From contig DF239840.1 in the NCBI GenBank assembly GCA_000507305.1, positions 1-64,000 of the forward strand: 64,000 bases of DNA, given 5' to 3'. The notes beneath the pieces were generated by a model. It did no database searches, was not told the DNA's origin, and worked only from the letters and a program-made list of their open reading frames with translations. Made by a program: the position numbers and the translations under genes. This document shows, piece by piece, positions 9,247 through 21,395 of the stretch. Within the stretch, counting starts at the first letter, position 1. Each line of letters opens with the position of its first letter. The DNA is from Breviolum minutum Mf 1.05b.01. Its lineage: Eukaryota > Sar > Dinophyceae > Suessiales > Symbiodiniaceae.

Positions 9247-11772
9247 TTACTTGGAGGATCAATCCCAGTTAAGTAGTCAGGATCAGCCCCCCCAATTTAT
9301 AAGCCATTTAAGCTATTTGGAAGGGGTGGGGTGGATCCCAAGAACCCGATCCTTAGGAAACACCCCTTCAACCCAATTCCACCCGACGGAACCCACCCAC
9401 CTTGGTGGAGGTCCTCTTCTTCTTCCGGTTCATCATCTTCACCGTTTGCGTTAAAACGTCCATCTTGGCGTCAGAGTTCCTATAGCGATTTTCTTAGCGC
9501 AGCTGGCAGCTTGGAGGTTTTTTGTTGCAAAAAGTCGAAGTTTGAAGGTGAAGAAAAAAACATGTTTCTGGAAGTTTCCCTTCTGATTTCTGGGAGACAT
9601 TTCTCATTTTAATGTTTTTACCACCCTTCTAAAATTAATGTGTTTTTTCAATGGGTCAATGGGTCCTGTCTTCACCTAAAAGAACGGTGCACTTACTTTT
9701 GTGAAATTCGCATTTTTTGGGTGCCTCCATGCACCACGTGATGCGATTTTTCGAACTACGCAAAAAAAACACGTCGTGTCCTGGAAAAAAAAACTTTCGA
9801 AACTTCTGTAGAGTTGATCATAATGGTAAAGTTGATGGAAATTATCAGCAACTTGATTTCCAGGTCTTTGTTTAAACAAAACATGCTGAAGTAACAGCGT
9901 GAAAAATAATGGGGTGCTTTTTCCAGGAAAATTAGAATATTTGAAAATCATTCATATCAACTCCTAAGCCAAATTTCTGCCTAATCAGGGCAAATGGATG
10001 TTTCCAAAAATAGTGGTACCCCCAAATTTTAATAGGGTGCTCCATTATGAACTATCCATTTTGGGGTACCTCTATTTTTGGAAACACCCAAATAGACTTT
10101 GAATATGTTCCTCTTCTCAACCTGCCTGGCCCCAAAATCTTCGTCTTTTTCCATTATACTCGAACCTCTGCATCAAGGGTTGCATCCCCGCCAAGCTGGG
10201 TTTGTCGCTCTTTTCGCGGGCTGCCATCCAGCCTCCTTGGCAGGGAAAACTGGGGAAAACTGGCGAAAACTGGCTTCCATTTTCTGGCTCAGGGTCGGAA
10301 ACTGGGGAAAAAAAACACTTTAAGTGGGTTGGTGCGAACCAACCTTCTACCGAAAATTGTATCGTTTGCTCGGAGAATTTAGATATGGTTAAAATGGTCA
10401 TCCAGGCTGCATCACAATCAGCAAAGCCCAGTTTTGGATGCAGCGAGAAAATGAAGTGTTTGGGGACAAATGAAGCAGCGTCATTAACCGTTTTTCCTCA
10501 ATTCCGGAGGTTTGTCAATTGCAGCTATGCTGGTGTTGATCCAAATTTGCAATCAATCAGGTGATGTTGATATAAGATTTTGAGTCAAAGTTCCAAACAA
10601 TTCGCATGATTTGAAGGAGAATTCCCCTCATAACGGAACCCAACTTGTGGTGGTTCTGGACATGTGACATCATGATCAAATTCAACCTGAGATACATGCA
10701 AGTACGTAAACATCATATATAGCATATCAGCATGTAAAACATATATATATATATAAAAGATACATATTCATAAAAAATACATGTGATCTAAGTACTCTGG
10801 TCACGCCGAAGGGGGATGATCAAATGGCAGATATCCAAGCTGAAAGAATCCAACCGCCACACCGGAGATGCGTTGTTGTCAAAAAACCCACCGTGGATTT
10901 GCAGAACTTTTTGACGACAGAAAAATATTTGGGGGGTGACAAGTATTTACCAAATGTTCGAATTGCACGCATATTTTCTGGCTAAAATTAATCGCACTGA
11001 GTCACTACCAATCTTTGAATCTTTGATGAAAAGTGAGGTTGTCACTTTTCAAGACCTCTGAAGCCCCTTCCAAACGGTGTTTCTTTACCTGTTTTTTAGC
11101 TATGAAAATTTTTCCCATGCCTTTGATTCGAGAAATTTATCCCATGCGAGGTTAAGGCCCCCGTTGGAAATATCTCCGCCTCAAGATGGGTCAGTGTACT
11201 TGATGGCCTGGAAATTCTAAGACATTTTGCAGAAACAACTCCGAATCTTCCCGCCCGTTGCGGAGCCTGATTTGATCTTGGCACCAATGGGAGGTCCCTC
11301 ATTCAGCGACACATCACAGAACCTTCAGTCAGATCACAGGGGCCACGCCAAATCTTACATATCATACTCCCCGGAATGGAGGTATGATTTCTGTAATTAG
11401 GGTGAAATAACTCCAGAGAAACCTCTTAGATTTCCGGCCATCTAAAGGGGCTATGAGGTAAAACCCCATGTGGCAACAAAACAACATTTATTCCCGCAAA
11501 ACTAACGAATGTCCCCTGAAAAATCAATGGTTGGTTCAGATGTGTTTTCTATTGAAATACATCCCTTTTCAGGGGACGAATTCCTTAGATTGTAGTTTTC
11601 GGGGGGTGTAAGCGCATCTTTTTCCACCTCAAATGTTTGCATTGGAGTTTGGAGCTCTTGAGTTAAACAAAGAACACAAATTTCTGCACATGCATTTTGA
11701 AACCCTCTCGTTTTTTCATGTTTTCCCTGATGGTGAATCAACACAGCCTTCAAAATCTCCCGAGACAACAGC
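9247..11772 (-). CDS. Four-exon gene fragment with a lysine/arginine-rich C terminus
   Basis: Exons 11772-11628, 11266-11200, 10235-10122 and 9492-9401 join in phase, all with GT donors (GAG|GTGGAA, CAA|GTACAC, GCAG|GTTGAG, AAG|GTGGGT). The first reads LLSREILKAVLIHHQGKHEK and includes CAEICVLCLTQEL. The third contains MAAREKSDKPSLAGMQPLMQ. The fourth ends VKMMNRKKKRTSTK. After the last donor a 151-nt intron, which is a family G element, ends CTCCAAG and the next three bases are TAA, so the protein would end in the basic tail KKKRTSTK. Such a tail could bind nucleic acid or act as a nuclear targeting signal (inference). No family recognised. The 5' end is not found; the retroelement at 12-16 kb lies upstream. 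Confidence 0.75.
9250..9400 (+). repeat. Family G element that coincides with an intron
   Basis: On the minus strand it starts GTGGGT, directly after the exon, and ends GATCCTCCAAG before TAA. The core (aagccatttaagctatttgg) matches family G copies at 37.6, 49.7 and 58.8 kb. Confidence 0.7.
10000..10092 (-). repeat. Family F element, inverted copy
   Basis: Arms gtttccaaaaatagtggtac and the complement ending gtacctctatttttggaaac. Opposite orientation to the copies at 29.4 and 50.0 kb, judged from the central cattttggggtacc order. Confidence 0.75.
11505..11612. repeat. Family A-related element in an intron
   Basis: Carries cccctgaaaaatcaatgg with the inverse cccttttcagggg. It lies downstream of the exon ending at 11628. 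Confidence 0.6.
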
Positions 11773-12819
11773 CTCACAAATCTAACAATTAGAAATTCAT
11801 ACGTTGGTACACTTGGAAAATCCATGAATCGGATGATTCGGTCTATTTTGTTGGAAGCCATCCCTGGCCATCCCTTGTTTTGAGTTCAAATGTTGGATCT
11901 ACGGGGTAAATCCACCCGTGGCAAAGGAAACTTTAGGTGTAGGGATGCCCGGCAGAAAATTTAAAATTTCCTGGCGGTGACTGTTACTGGGTGTGGGGGG
12001 TGAACCCAATCCTTACCCTTTTTTTTTGGTTAGTTAAACATGTTTCTTATACCTTTCCCCAAACACCTGGAGCTGTTTTCTTCTTCCAAGCTTCAGGAGG
12101 ACCAAATTTATTTAGCTTCAACCAAGTCAACTAGAAGGGCCGAAAAAAGGCCGGGGGTAGAAATTACCAGGCAATTTCCCTTCTAGAGCCGTTTTGTAAT
12201 ACTCCAAACATCTTGCATTTCTTCTGATGGGCAAACATATCTACTCTAAATATGTAAAGAAAAATTTTCTATCATATAGAATATTTGGAAAATTAAATCA
12301 AATACTAAATATAGGAAGAACGCCTCGCTCTTTTGGAATGGACGCAAGACTTGTTTAGCATAGATAGAAAAGAGAGAAAGCAGACTACCCCCCCTGCCTC
12401 TTTTGTAGCCCAGCAACTGGAATCAAACTTGAATCATGATTCATCAAGTTGATAACAAAACAACTTGACAAACAAACGTTTTTTAAGAGAAACTTTGCTT
12501 TGTCTTATCCTAAGTTTTGTCTTCCGAGCGTGAGGCAGGGAAGGAGAGGTGGGAGAAAATGCCGAGCTATAATAAGCAAAAAGAGGCGGGGGGTTGTTCT
12601 CCTAACACATGGGGTCATGACAGCTAGGAAGAACGCCCTCGCTCTTTTGTACTGGACGCAAGACTTGTTTGGTATAGATACAAAGGAGAGAAAACAGACT
12701 ACCTCCCTGCAGCTTTCGTGGTCCAGCAATTGGAATCAAACTTGAACCATGACTCGTCAAGTTGATAACAAAACAACTTGAAAAAAACACGTTTTTTTTA
12801 AGAGAAACTTTGCTTGGTC

Positions 12820-13350
12820 TTATCCTAAGTTTCTTCTTCCACGTCCCCTTCCTTTATGACCCCGGGTCATAGGCTCAACTCGGCACTTAAACTTCCATAA
12901 ATCTATCCAAGAATGTTGCGCAGCAGGGGGCTTAAATTGAAGAAAAGTAAGGCGGGCAATAGAATCCTGAAAAATATTTTGAAGGTTCTTTCTGGGGACC
13001 ATCCCCCTAAATGGCTGACATGTGCATTTTTTTCTCAGGAGCCGATCAGTGGCTCCTCCACGACGAGGGGAAAACAGCTCGAAATTTGCTAGACGACCAA
13101 GGAACCAGCGATGCTGTCGGTGAAACAGATTGTTTCCACGCTTTCAGCAAGAGAACTAAGGATGGGTCAGTCAAGTTCACATCCTGCCTGGGGATTTCGC
13201 CCAAAAGTTTTTGTGTCTCCAAAGTACAAAACACCTGAAAGAGAATTAGCTGGAATGATTAAATCCCGCGCTGTGACTGACAACATCTCGCCGGTGCGCA
13301 GCAAGCATCTAAAGGCTAAGAAAACAGCTAGTGCACCCAAGAAGAACCTG
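12820..13350 (-). pseudogene. Tyrosine recombinase remnant
   Basis: The first frame reads AVFLAFRCLLRTGEMLSV then ARDLIIP, which fits the LLRTGE-type catalytic arginine box. After a frame change it reads DPSLVLLLKAWKQSVSPTAS and SSSKFRAVF, the usual spacing before the C-terminal box. The R..H region expected as LRRGGAT is damaged (FKPPAAQH or FKPLLRN, depending on frame). It would have catalysed integration of the element by strand exchange; it cannot be functional as read. Confidence 0.7.
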
Positions 13351-13689
13351 TAAAGTTTCTACAGTAAACGGGGGTGCCCGCGCGGGAAGCTCGTGTTGCT
13401 ACCATTTTTGAGTAATCTCCGCTCCGCCCATTTGACAAATGCTTTCTAAGGGAAGGTTGATAGCGCTGAAGAGAGGATAGGGTATCTCCAGCTAAGGAGA
13501 TGGATTCTCCTTCGTCCCAAAGTGTCTCAATATAATGGGATACTTGCTGGAAAACTCAAAAGCTCAGGAATCCCTTAAAGGCTTTTTGGTATCGAGCTTC
13601 GGTTGATGGTTGAATGATTAAATCGTGTAGCCTACCCAACTGTTTTCGCCGTTTGATGCGCTCTGGTCTGTCTACTGCTTCCACTATTT

Positions 13690-14330
13690 TTCGTTTCCCC
13701 ATTTCCTCTTTTTAGGCTGACGTGACGGCCTGTCGGCCGGGTTCTAGGATTCTACGTAAGCCAGATCTCGAACAAGAAGCACACGTGAGGCGATCAATAG
13801 GGAAGCTATCTTTTTACAAATCAATCTCATTTTGCGACTCGATGATCTTCCTTTCTTGAAAAAAATTTGAAGCCACACCATTGAATCTGCTAAATGTAAA
13901 CATTTCTGTTTTGAGATTTTTTGTTTAAACAATCGTCACTTCTAACCGGTGTAATTGGCCTTGGTTTCCAACTTGTTAATGTGCTCAGGTCCGTGTGGGG
14001 AAATGGGAAAGCGCCAACCACAAACAACTTGCCACCTCCAAAGGTCTGGAGGTAAACTTTGGCGAAATCTGTGGCTCTTGGGGACCTCGGTTCCTGATTT
14101 AAGTACTACATCTGTCCCTTTGCTTGAAACTAATTGACAAATGCTAGCTACCAACCGTTGTTCCTTCTCGGGATCGCGTTCCTTTGCCTTGAAAGGGTTC
14201 CCGCTTTGAGAAGCTAGGCCTGAAAAGGAGTCCGCCCAAGCTCTCAGAACTTCCAGGCCTGAGCTTTTCAGGTTACACCGGGATCGTGCCACGCCTTCCC
14301 AAAAACAACAAATTGTGGTACACTGACAAC
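13690..14330 (-). pseudogene. RNase H-like domain remnant of the same element
   Basis: The reading contains LWRWQVVCGWRFPISPHGPE then HINKLETKAN, next CLHLADSMVWLQIFFKKGRS and SRKMRLICKKIASLLIAS, then AYVES, a stop, and NPADRPSR. The EHIN.LE, LADS and NPADxPSR boxes are the known signature of this domain in DIRS-like elements. The stop before NPADRPSR and an earlier stop show decay. Confidence 0.8.
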
Positions 14331-15989
14331 CGTTCCCTTGAGGCAACAATGTTACCAGGCTAAAGGCGCAACGGAAGTTTGCATTAGTAGGCACCGCAAT
14401 CACAGCTTCTTAGGTCTTATCAGGGGTCAACGATTCTTGAAGCACACTTGTTTCGCTTGGATCCTGTGTCGTAACCAATCCTGCTGCACACTACTCTTGG
14501 TAGACCAACAAAACACTGTCAAAACAGGAAACAAGGCAGTTGAGCTGTTTGCATTCAAGGCAACAATGTTGCCCCCAAAAACCAGCAATCGCTACATCTA
14601 CCATTTTCGAAGTAGCTGGGTAACATTTAACACCCAAGAAGCTCAGCGAGGCTCGGAGCTCTCAGCCACTCCAGCGTCACCTGCATCACTTTCATCGTCG
14701 ATGCCTGCTGTACAGAGGTGCTCCACAACAGTTGGAGGGCGGAAACCGTGGTTGCCGCTTGATGGACCCGTACCTTTGCCCGTCTGGCATGCACCAATAG
14801 CCGAATGTCAGAATCGCGCCAACTACCCGCTGGCAAATTGCGGGGAAAAGCTTCTTTCGAGACAAAGCTGGGGCCCATGGAGAGATGCAAAGCAAACGTT
14901 CATTTTAGTGTCCAGTGGTAATCTTGGCAACTTTCAGCTGCTGTCTCGTTTGAACACGTCCTCCAATTACGCGCAAAGCATTTCTCTACAATGCACCGTG
15001 TTCACCGAAGCAGTGGGACTTTTGTTGAAAGACTTTTCAATTTCATCCCTACCCACCTCATTATTCTACAAGCATTGCAGCACACTGGCCCGCTGCAAAG
15101 AAGTCAGCACACACTTTGCCTTTACAAATTACATTGGTGTTGTCCGGCTTCAACATAATCCTTGCCGCTCTATTAACTCAAAGTAATTTCCAACAAGGCT
15201 GCTTCCGGCCAAAAGGCTGTATAGAGTTCTGGGTTCTGCCTCACTTCAGCCGGTGGCTGGCTGAAGCACAGGATGGATCCACATCTACAAAGATCCCACG
15301 TCCAGATCGCTTTGTGAAGATGTTCGCCTTGTCACAATATTTGGTCGCGAGCACTTCCAAGCCCTGCCCCTTCCACATCTCCACGCTCACGACGGGATGA
15401 AGCAGCCAAAAAACTTGACGAGTCTTTCTTCTTCACAATCTGCTTAATTTGCGAACTTCGATGATGTTCCCTTAAAGTACCCGTCCACAGCGGCCAACGA
15501 GCCCTGTAGCGTCAGCCTCCGGCTTCCTCTCCCTTGAGGAGTGAATTTACCAGAACCACCATTTGCCATTGCAAAAAGCGTATCAGATGATCAAAAGTGT
15601 ACAAAAAAATTGATCACAATGAACACAAATGGCATTAAACAAAAAGACGGGATTGTGCATAATCTGTGACACTTGCTTTAATACATCCTTTCAATCCACA
15701 CTACCACAAAAACATTGAGCCACAATACATACGGCAACATCCCGAAAAATCCAACAATCACTACTGACAGAACAAAACAAAGTCTGCCTTCCCGTAGTTC
15801 ACGTGGACCACAGCTCCACAACCTCATTGACAATTAAAAACACGTAAAAAACCAATGAACATGAACCATCAAGCAAAATTGGACTCAGCACCCGACAAAT
15901 CACCGATCAAGCCCCATAGAACCTGGCGGGAACAAGGCAGTTTCTCTTCTAGAGCCGTTTTGTAATAATCCAAACAGCTTGTATTTATT

Positions 15990-16385
15990 TGAGGGGTATA
16001 TTATTTATATATATATATACATAGATATAGATATAGATAGTATATATTCAACATTATGTATTATATGCATACATATGATCTATTAAATGCGTGAAGCGTA
16101 TACATATTCTATATCATATATTGGGTATCAGGTTGTTTATACTAAATATGATATATCAAATACAAAATATCATATATCATTTATTACATATTAGTATTAG
16201 GTATTATGTATTAAAAATGAAATATATATGAACACTTATTGTAGGTAAAAATAAATGTACATATTATGTACTATCTGTAGGTAAAAGTATACATTATATG
16301 TTAAATATATATATATCATGCATTATTTGTAATTATATATCATATCAAATATCATATATCATATATGCATGTATCATATATACAG
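15990..16385. repeat. AT-rich block of degenerate ATAT/CATATATC repeats
   Basis: About 400 bp dominated by tata, catatatcatatat and related short palindromic words, directly next to the right end of the decayed retroelement. No gene seen. Confidence 0.8.
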
Positions 16386-16547
16386 GTCATAGCATGCAAC
16401 GGCCACAGCCAACCCCGCCAAATTTGCAGCTGAAAGGAACGCACGAAGTTCATTCAACATGTCACTCTCACACAGGCTACTCCCATCAACCATGGAAGCA
16501 CGCCTCGGGTCGCGATGACGATTCGGCAACAACAAACGCAACGAGGT

Positions 16548-16690
16548 ACGGGTTGATGGTTCAGAAATCCGGGATCAACGCACCAGTTGAGGATATGCGG
16601 ATGCTTCTCCCATGATTTACAGTGGTGGTGTTCTACATCCAATTTCGGTGCTTGGCTGTTTGGGATTTCTGAACCATCAACAGGTTGATG
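16548..16690. repeat. Inverted-repeat element (family M)
   Basis: The arms ggttgatggttcagaaatcc and its complement ggatttctgaaccatcaac enclose about 90 bp. Only this copy was noticed. Confidence 0.75.
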
Positions 16691-17012
16691 CAATCCACGG
16701 GGCACGAAAACTATATCAAAAACAAAGAGAACAACCCACCGTTCAAAACGCCGGCCTTTTGGGGCAGAAAGGCCTTGGGGTGTTTGTTGGGCATTGCTCA
16801 AAAAGAGTTAAACAGTTTTGGTTCTGGTACCAGAAAACAAAAAGAAAAGGGATAAAACACATCTAAACTAATTCGTACATACATCCTATAGATGTATTAA
16901 AATATGATCACAAAGCTAAGCTATTAAATATTAAGTGTCTATGGATGAACCACGGGTGTCGCTTTGTTTGACTTGGGATAAGAAACTTCCTCCCCCGATG
17001 CTGGCTCCTCAC

Positions 17013-19161
17013 CACCAGGATCATATGTTTTTCAGCGTGGGATCCCAACCGATCCCAACCTTCATTTTTCCTGCTTGCATCCTGCAAGGGAAACTCGAAC
17101 TTCCAATGAGTTGCAACAAAAAAACGGTATGTTTTGGCAAGCGCAAAATCGCCACAGCGAAGACGTACTTTGTCAGCATAAAACCCTGAAATCTTGACGC
17201 CAAGTACACCAAAAGAGCTCTGAAACAAAACACAGGATATATATATATATAGATATACTGTATATAGATAACGGATCAGAAACAACCGTGTTGTATAAAG
17301 ACAAAGAGGTGCTTGAACTTGACTATTCCCCACCATCTTCATCAGACCTCCATTTTTTCCACCTTACAAAAATTGCAAGGTACAAGTTCTCCCGGAATCG
17401 ATCGATGAAGGTCATCTCTTTGCGACTCACATTCATCGCAATTTCCTTCCAAAAAGGCGGGGTTTCAAGGATACAAACCCTGTCCATGGCTTGAGAATAA
17501 AACAAAAACCTGGGTGGAGAAAACGTAGGAAAATCCGTACCCCTTTTTGGGGGAAGGCAACTGGAAATACCTGGGTTAACTCGGGGATTTCAAGTTGATG
17601 GAAATTAACGTTGCAACGGCTGGAACTTCCAGGCACCTTTTTTGAGCCCACCCATGAGTCATGTTTCAACCAACTTGTTTTTTTTCAGAGGAAATCGCAG
17701 CAAAAAAAGGCGTAGAGATCAAGATCTCCACCGTTGTTACCTTTGAAATTTCAGGATTTGGTATGTAACTTAACCTTAAATGAATTTCTGGTTGGTGGTT
17801 TCAACCCATCTGAAAAATATTATGTAGTCAGAATGGGAATCTTCCCCACATAGGGGTGAAAAAAAAAATGAACCCCCCACCCAGTTTTCCTAGATACCCT
17901 CCTGAAAACTAACAAGTTCGTCCCGTAAAAAGGACCCATGTTTTTGCAGGAAAAAATAATCTGAAGCAACCATCATTTTTCAGGGTGATATGCTTGCTTT
18001 CCGGGGGAGTCATGGGTTCATAAAATTTCCATAAAATCAGGAGAGATCCATTCAAAAATTGCAGGTGCAAAGGTTGGCATTTTAGCCTTTTGAGGCCAAT
18101 TCTTGTATGACGATTTCCTCCCGTTCTTTTTCCAAGGAAATGCATCATCCTACTTGCTGGGTTGGGCAGGGCCCCCACATGTTACATCGAGAAATCCGGA
18201 GAATGTATTAATAATTATAACAGAAGCCGCAATGACATAGACCACAATGACTAACAACAAGGAAGACAAAACTAGAGAGAGAACCTCAGAAATTCATAGA
18301 AATTCCGAGTTCAGGTCAAAGTTGAAATTCAACTTCACCAGGTGATTCAGTCGCCGTGACCTTTCAATCCCCGATCGTTGGAGGTTACTTAACCCCTTGA
18401 AAAGGGTCACGTGAACTCACCATGCCCAAAAAGGTCACGTTCGCAGAATTGCCAGGCAACTGTTGTTTCACAGAAACAAATAGATAGTGCGGGTGATTTA
18501 CATCCAAGAAGCCGTATGGTTTCATAATACCATCCAGGGAAGTTCCCTCCGGTAAACAAACATAGCAATGGAAAATCCCCATCTTGAATAGGAAATACAT
18601 CTTCAAATGGTGGATTTTCCATTGCTATGTTAGATTGCCGGAGTGTAACATATTCCACCATTGGTCAAAGGAAGATCATCGACTCAAAAGTGCCAACTGG
18701 GATCCGGGATATGTTAGTTTCCAGGAGGGTAAATCTAAGATTCTTTGGGGGGCCAAGTTGTCAGAGAATTGCTTTTAAGTTGGTGTTTTCGACGTCAGAC
18801 ATTTGTATCGGAGCTTTTGGAAGGTGAGCCAAAGATTATCTGAATGGGTTTTTCGGGCAGCACTTGTTTCTATTTGAATACCGAACATTTTGCAGCAATT
18901 TCGTAGCAGAATCTTATACGCCCACCAAAAAACGAGTCAAAAACCCTATCTAAGATCTGAACAAAAATCACGTGCTAAATTAATATTCCCCTTAATTCTG
19001 GTATTTGAAAACCATCCGCTGGTTCCTTCAGAATAAACTCAATAAAAAACCCATCAGCTTTTCAAAGACAAACCGGGCCTTTCCATGAAGTCTCAAGCCT
19101 TCTAAGGACAAGCCATCACTCAAGCGCAACGCCAAATTGGTTTGAATAGGATCTACCTCAG
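17013..19161 (-). CDS. Four-exon unrecognised gene fragment
   Basis: Exon 19161-19039 follows gtccattcag, reads EVDPIQTNLALRLSDGLSLE and ends in a helix-like stretch. Exon 18156 to about 18040 follows cccaacccag and reads SRMMHFLGKRTGGNRHTRIG. Exon 17489-17368 follows tttattctcaag, begins MDRVCILETPPFWKEIAMNV and ends TTT|GTAAGG. Exon 17219-17013 (207 nt) follows gttttgtttcag, reads SSFGVLGVKISGFYADKVRL, and ends GGTG|GTGAGG. Phases agree between exons one and two and between three and four. The donor of exon two is not resolved. No domain recognised. The introns carry family B, C and E elements. Exon four is also open in a second frame that would look membrane-like, but phase from exon three favours the frame given. 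Confidence 0.7.
17791..17885 (+). repeat. Family B element, copy 4
   Basis: Starts gttggtggtttcaaccca and ends with the imperfect arm aaccccccacccag. It lies in the intron between exons at 18.1 and 17.5 kb. Confidence 0.8.
18338..18457 (+). repeat. Family C element, copy 1
   Basis: Contains aggtgattcagtcgccgtga, a gatcgttggaggt centre and aaaaaggtcacg. Same-orientation relatives at 19385, 22195, 26125 and 30178; inverted relatives at 27885 and 34465. Confidence 0.75.
18541..18652 (+). repeat. Family E element, copy 1
   Basis: Arms atagcaatggaaaatccc and complement ggattttccattgctatgtt around ttgaataggaaatacatctt. Confidence 0.8.
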
Positions 19162-19384
19162 CTGAATGGACTCACAAATTCCCACGACTATCAATCGATG
19201 AATTGAATTGGCCTCCCTTAAAAGAAAAGGTCCTAGGAAAACATAGGAATCCGTACCATTTTTTAGGCAACGATTGAATGCTGGGTTTTACGGGTTTCAA
19301 GTTGATGGAAATCAACGCCAACGGCTGTTTTCCAGGGTGGTGATTTGTTGTTCAATCCGACGAAAGCATCAAACACCTGCAACC

Positions 19385-19505
19385 GGGTGATTCAGTCGCC
19401 GTGACCTTTTCATCTCTAGCTACGTTGGAGGTCACTTTAAGCAACCTTTTCAAAAGGTCACGTGAACTCACCATCCCCAAAAAGGTCAGCAGCAGAATTG
19501 CCAGG
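19385..19505 (+). repeat. Family C element, copy 2
   Basis: A close match to the copy at 18338 (gtgattcagtcgccgtgacc and cacgtgaactcaccatcccc). An upstream motif, tttcaagttgatggaaat, is also shared with 17585. Confidence 0.75.
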
Positions 19506-19736
19506 AAGAGCAAAAAAAAACTTAATCGAAACAAAAACGACATCGATTTGGGTGATGCTGGTTTTAAAAGAAGTGGAAAAACAGTTGGGTTTATACAGTT
19601 CTTAGGATTTGAAAAAAAAGACATGCCGCCATGCCCTCATTTAGCGCATTTTTTCTACATGTTCTTGTGAAAGACCGAAGATCGAAAAAAAAAAACTCGT
19701 TTTCAACGAATCTTGTTTCCAAAATCAGGGTCCATA

Positions 19737-21027
19737 AAGTTCCTCTTTTCATCCCACCCCGCACAAGGATTTTGGTCAAACTTAAACCCACACAATTCAG
19801 CCGCAACTGCTGTGAGGAGGAAGAACTTGAGGTGTTTAGGATGAAGAACGGTCAATCCTGGTTCAACAAAAAAGGTCGGAAAGGTGAAGTTTATCAAACA
19901 AAATTGTTTTGGGGATGCCATTTTGTTCTCATGCAACCGAGAAAAACCTTCAGGAAGGGATGTCTTTTTGTTGTGTGTCTTTTTTGTGGGGATAAAGAGC
20001 TTGGGCAAGTACTTGAATTTGACGGGGACCTAAAATTTTGAGTGAAACAACAAACAACTACTCCTTGGTTTTTCGGAAGCTGTGTTCGGTTTTCTTGACC
20101 CTCAAACATCGATGTTCCAAAAAGGAGGTCTTCCAATTCTTCTTGGCCAAAAAAAAACCTCCAAAAAATGGGTGCCTGAAGAATCAGACCCGCAAAATGG
20201 AGGGTGAATGAACCTCTATGACGCAGGGGGTATTTTTGGTCCTCAAAATGACGCCACTTACACTTTTTGAGGGGTCGGGATTCCGACAAAGGTGCATTTT
20301 TTGTGTGGCGAAAATGAAGCAATTCTGACCCCAAAAGGGGCCGCCCCATTGATTCGCAGGCATCTCCAACATCTCAAATCTACGAGAAAACTTGCCAGCT
20401 ATGAAATGGTTGGAACATTAAAGATCTACAGGTGCTGGTGCCTGTCAACAAAATCTGGAAATGGTGAATCCAAATGGGACGCTTACCCAAATAGGGATGA
20501 CAATACAAAAATGTTTGGAACCACCTGGAGATTGGGTGCATTTTTTTGTCACCCTGGGAGTTTTGTTCGTTGAAGTGTTTTGTCTTCAATTTGATTTCAA
20601 TTTGTAAGCTGTGACTACATAGCTGTAAAATCACCTCATCATCAAACCTGCATCTTTCATGATGTATTTCCAGCGATCGGCAATCCCAAAAATTAAAACC
20701 CTTCCGCCGATCTGCGGTGAAAGGGTTAACCTTTTTTTTGCTGCCAACTCAGGTCTACCCCGCAGTAACAGTCACAAATGAAGGTTAAGGTTGGGATTCC
20801 CTACTAAAAATGGAATAATCACCACCTGGTGACTGGCATCCTGGGTGGGGGGGGGCAGTTCCAACTGCCAACTCTGTAAAGTTCCTTCCAAAAATCGTCC
20901 AGATCTTCCCACTGAATCCCCCCCCAAACTGGTGGGCTCCCACCTGAGATGAAACAAATGATGCCTTCAGTATACTGCACTTGGCTACAGCATCCATACC
21001 ACACTTGCTCCATCTGGCCGAGCTGCT
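19737..21027 (-). CDS. Three-exon unrecognised gene fragment with a 309-nt exon
   Basis: Exon 21027-20944 follows ttttagataggcag, reads QLGQMEQVWYGCCSQVQYTE and ends CTCAG|GTGGGA. Exon 20372-20064 is 309 nt, long for this window: it reads GDACESMGRPLLGSELLHFR, then WRHFEDQKYPLRHRGSFTLH, and EELEDLLFGTSMFEGQENRT. Exon 19856 to about 19737 follows tttgttgaaccag and reads LTVLHPKHLKFFLLTAVAAE. One base left by exon one joins two from exon two. Exon two to exon three fits phase only if the donor is CCAAG|GAGTAG, a GA donor. No family recognised. The long exon has no in-frame stop over 102 codons in AT-rich DNA, which is strong evidence for coding. Confidence 0.75.
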
Positions 21028-21200
21028 CTGCCTATCTAAAAGGGAGCCCAACAAAAAAAACAAAAAACGACAGGTTCGAACAATCTTCCGGGACATTTTT
21101 GAGGTTCTGGGAATCCAAACAAAAAAGCTTCATATCCCAATGGTACTGGCAGTGCTTACTGACTGCGCCCTTCAACTAAACAATAATCTTTAGATTCAAA
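20940..21200 (+). other. Mirror reading of the exon above
   Basis: A plus-strand frame reading LLHLAELLCLSKREPNKKNK overlaps the minus-strand exon at 20944-21027. The minus exon has better splice sites and in-phase partners, so the plus reading is not called a gene. Confidence 0.3.
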
Positions 21201-21317
21201 ATGTGGGATTATAATCTGAATCTGGTGACATGAGATGCTTTTTTTTGGGATACTTGGGGCAACATCCCTCCGAAATCAAGGGTTAAAGAAGGCCTCACCA
21301 AAAGGAATCCAATGGTG

Positions 21318-21395
21318 TTTTATAAACCCTTAATAAGTCCTTATTTGCGGGGGGATACTGTGGGGGGGGGGGTTGGTTGATTAGCCATTAAAAAC
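21318..21395 (+). repeat. Family J element, copy 2
   Basis: Shares cttaataagtccttatttgc, a G-run and ttgattagccatt with the other copies. Confidence 0.55.

Larger units (their letters stand above)
12170..15985 (-). mobile_element. Decayed DIRS-like retroelement (RNase H-like plus tyrosine recombinase)
   Basis: Fragments read on the minus strand resemble the element type common in dinoflagellate genomes: an RNase H-like region (14330-13690) followed by a tyrosine recombinase (13350-12800). The frame is broken by stops and shifts. A direct repeat of about 49 bp with few differences (cttctagagccgttttgtaa core) lies at 12171-12219 and 15935-15984 and may mark the element ends. A second, longer direct repeat of about 190 bp lies at 12316-12505 and 12627-12815. 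No clear reverse transcriptase motif was found between 14400 and 15500. GC content and texture differ from the flanks. A long plus-strand frame at 14338-15186 is antisense to this element. Confidence 0.7.

Noticed and set aside
14338..15186. A 282-codon plus-strand open frame, the longest in the window.
   Set aside because: It lies opposite the decayed retroelement, has no recognisable domain and has no splice or start context; it is best explained as antisense of the former element.
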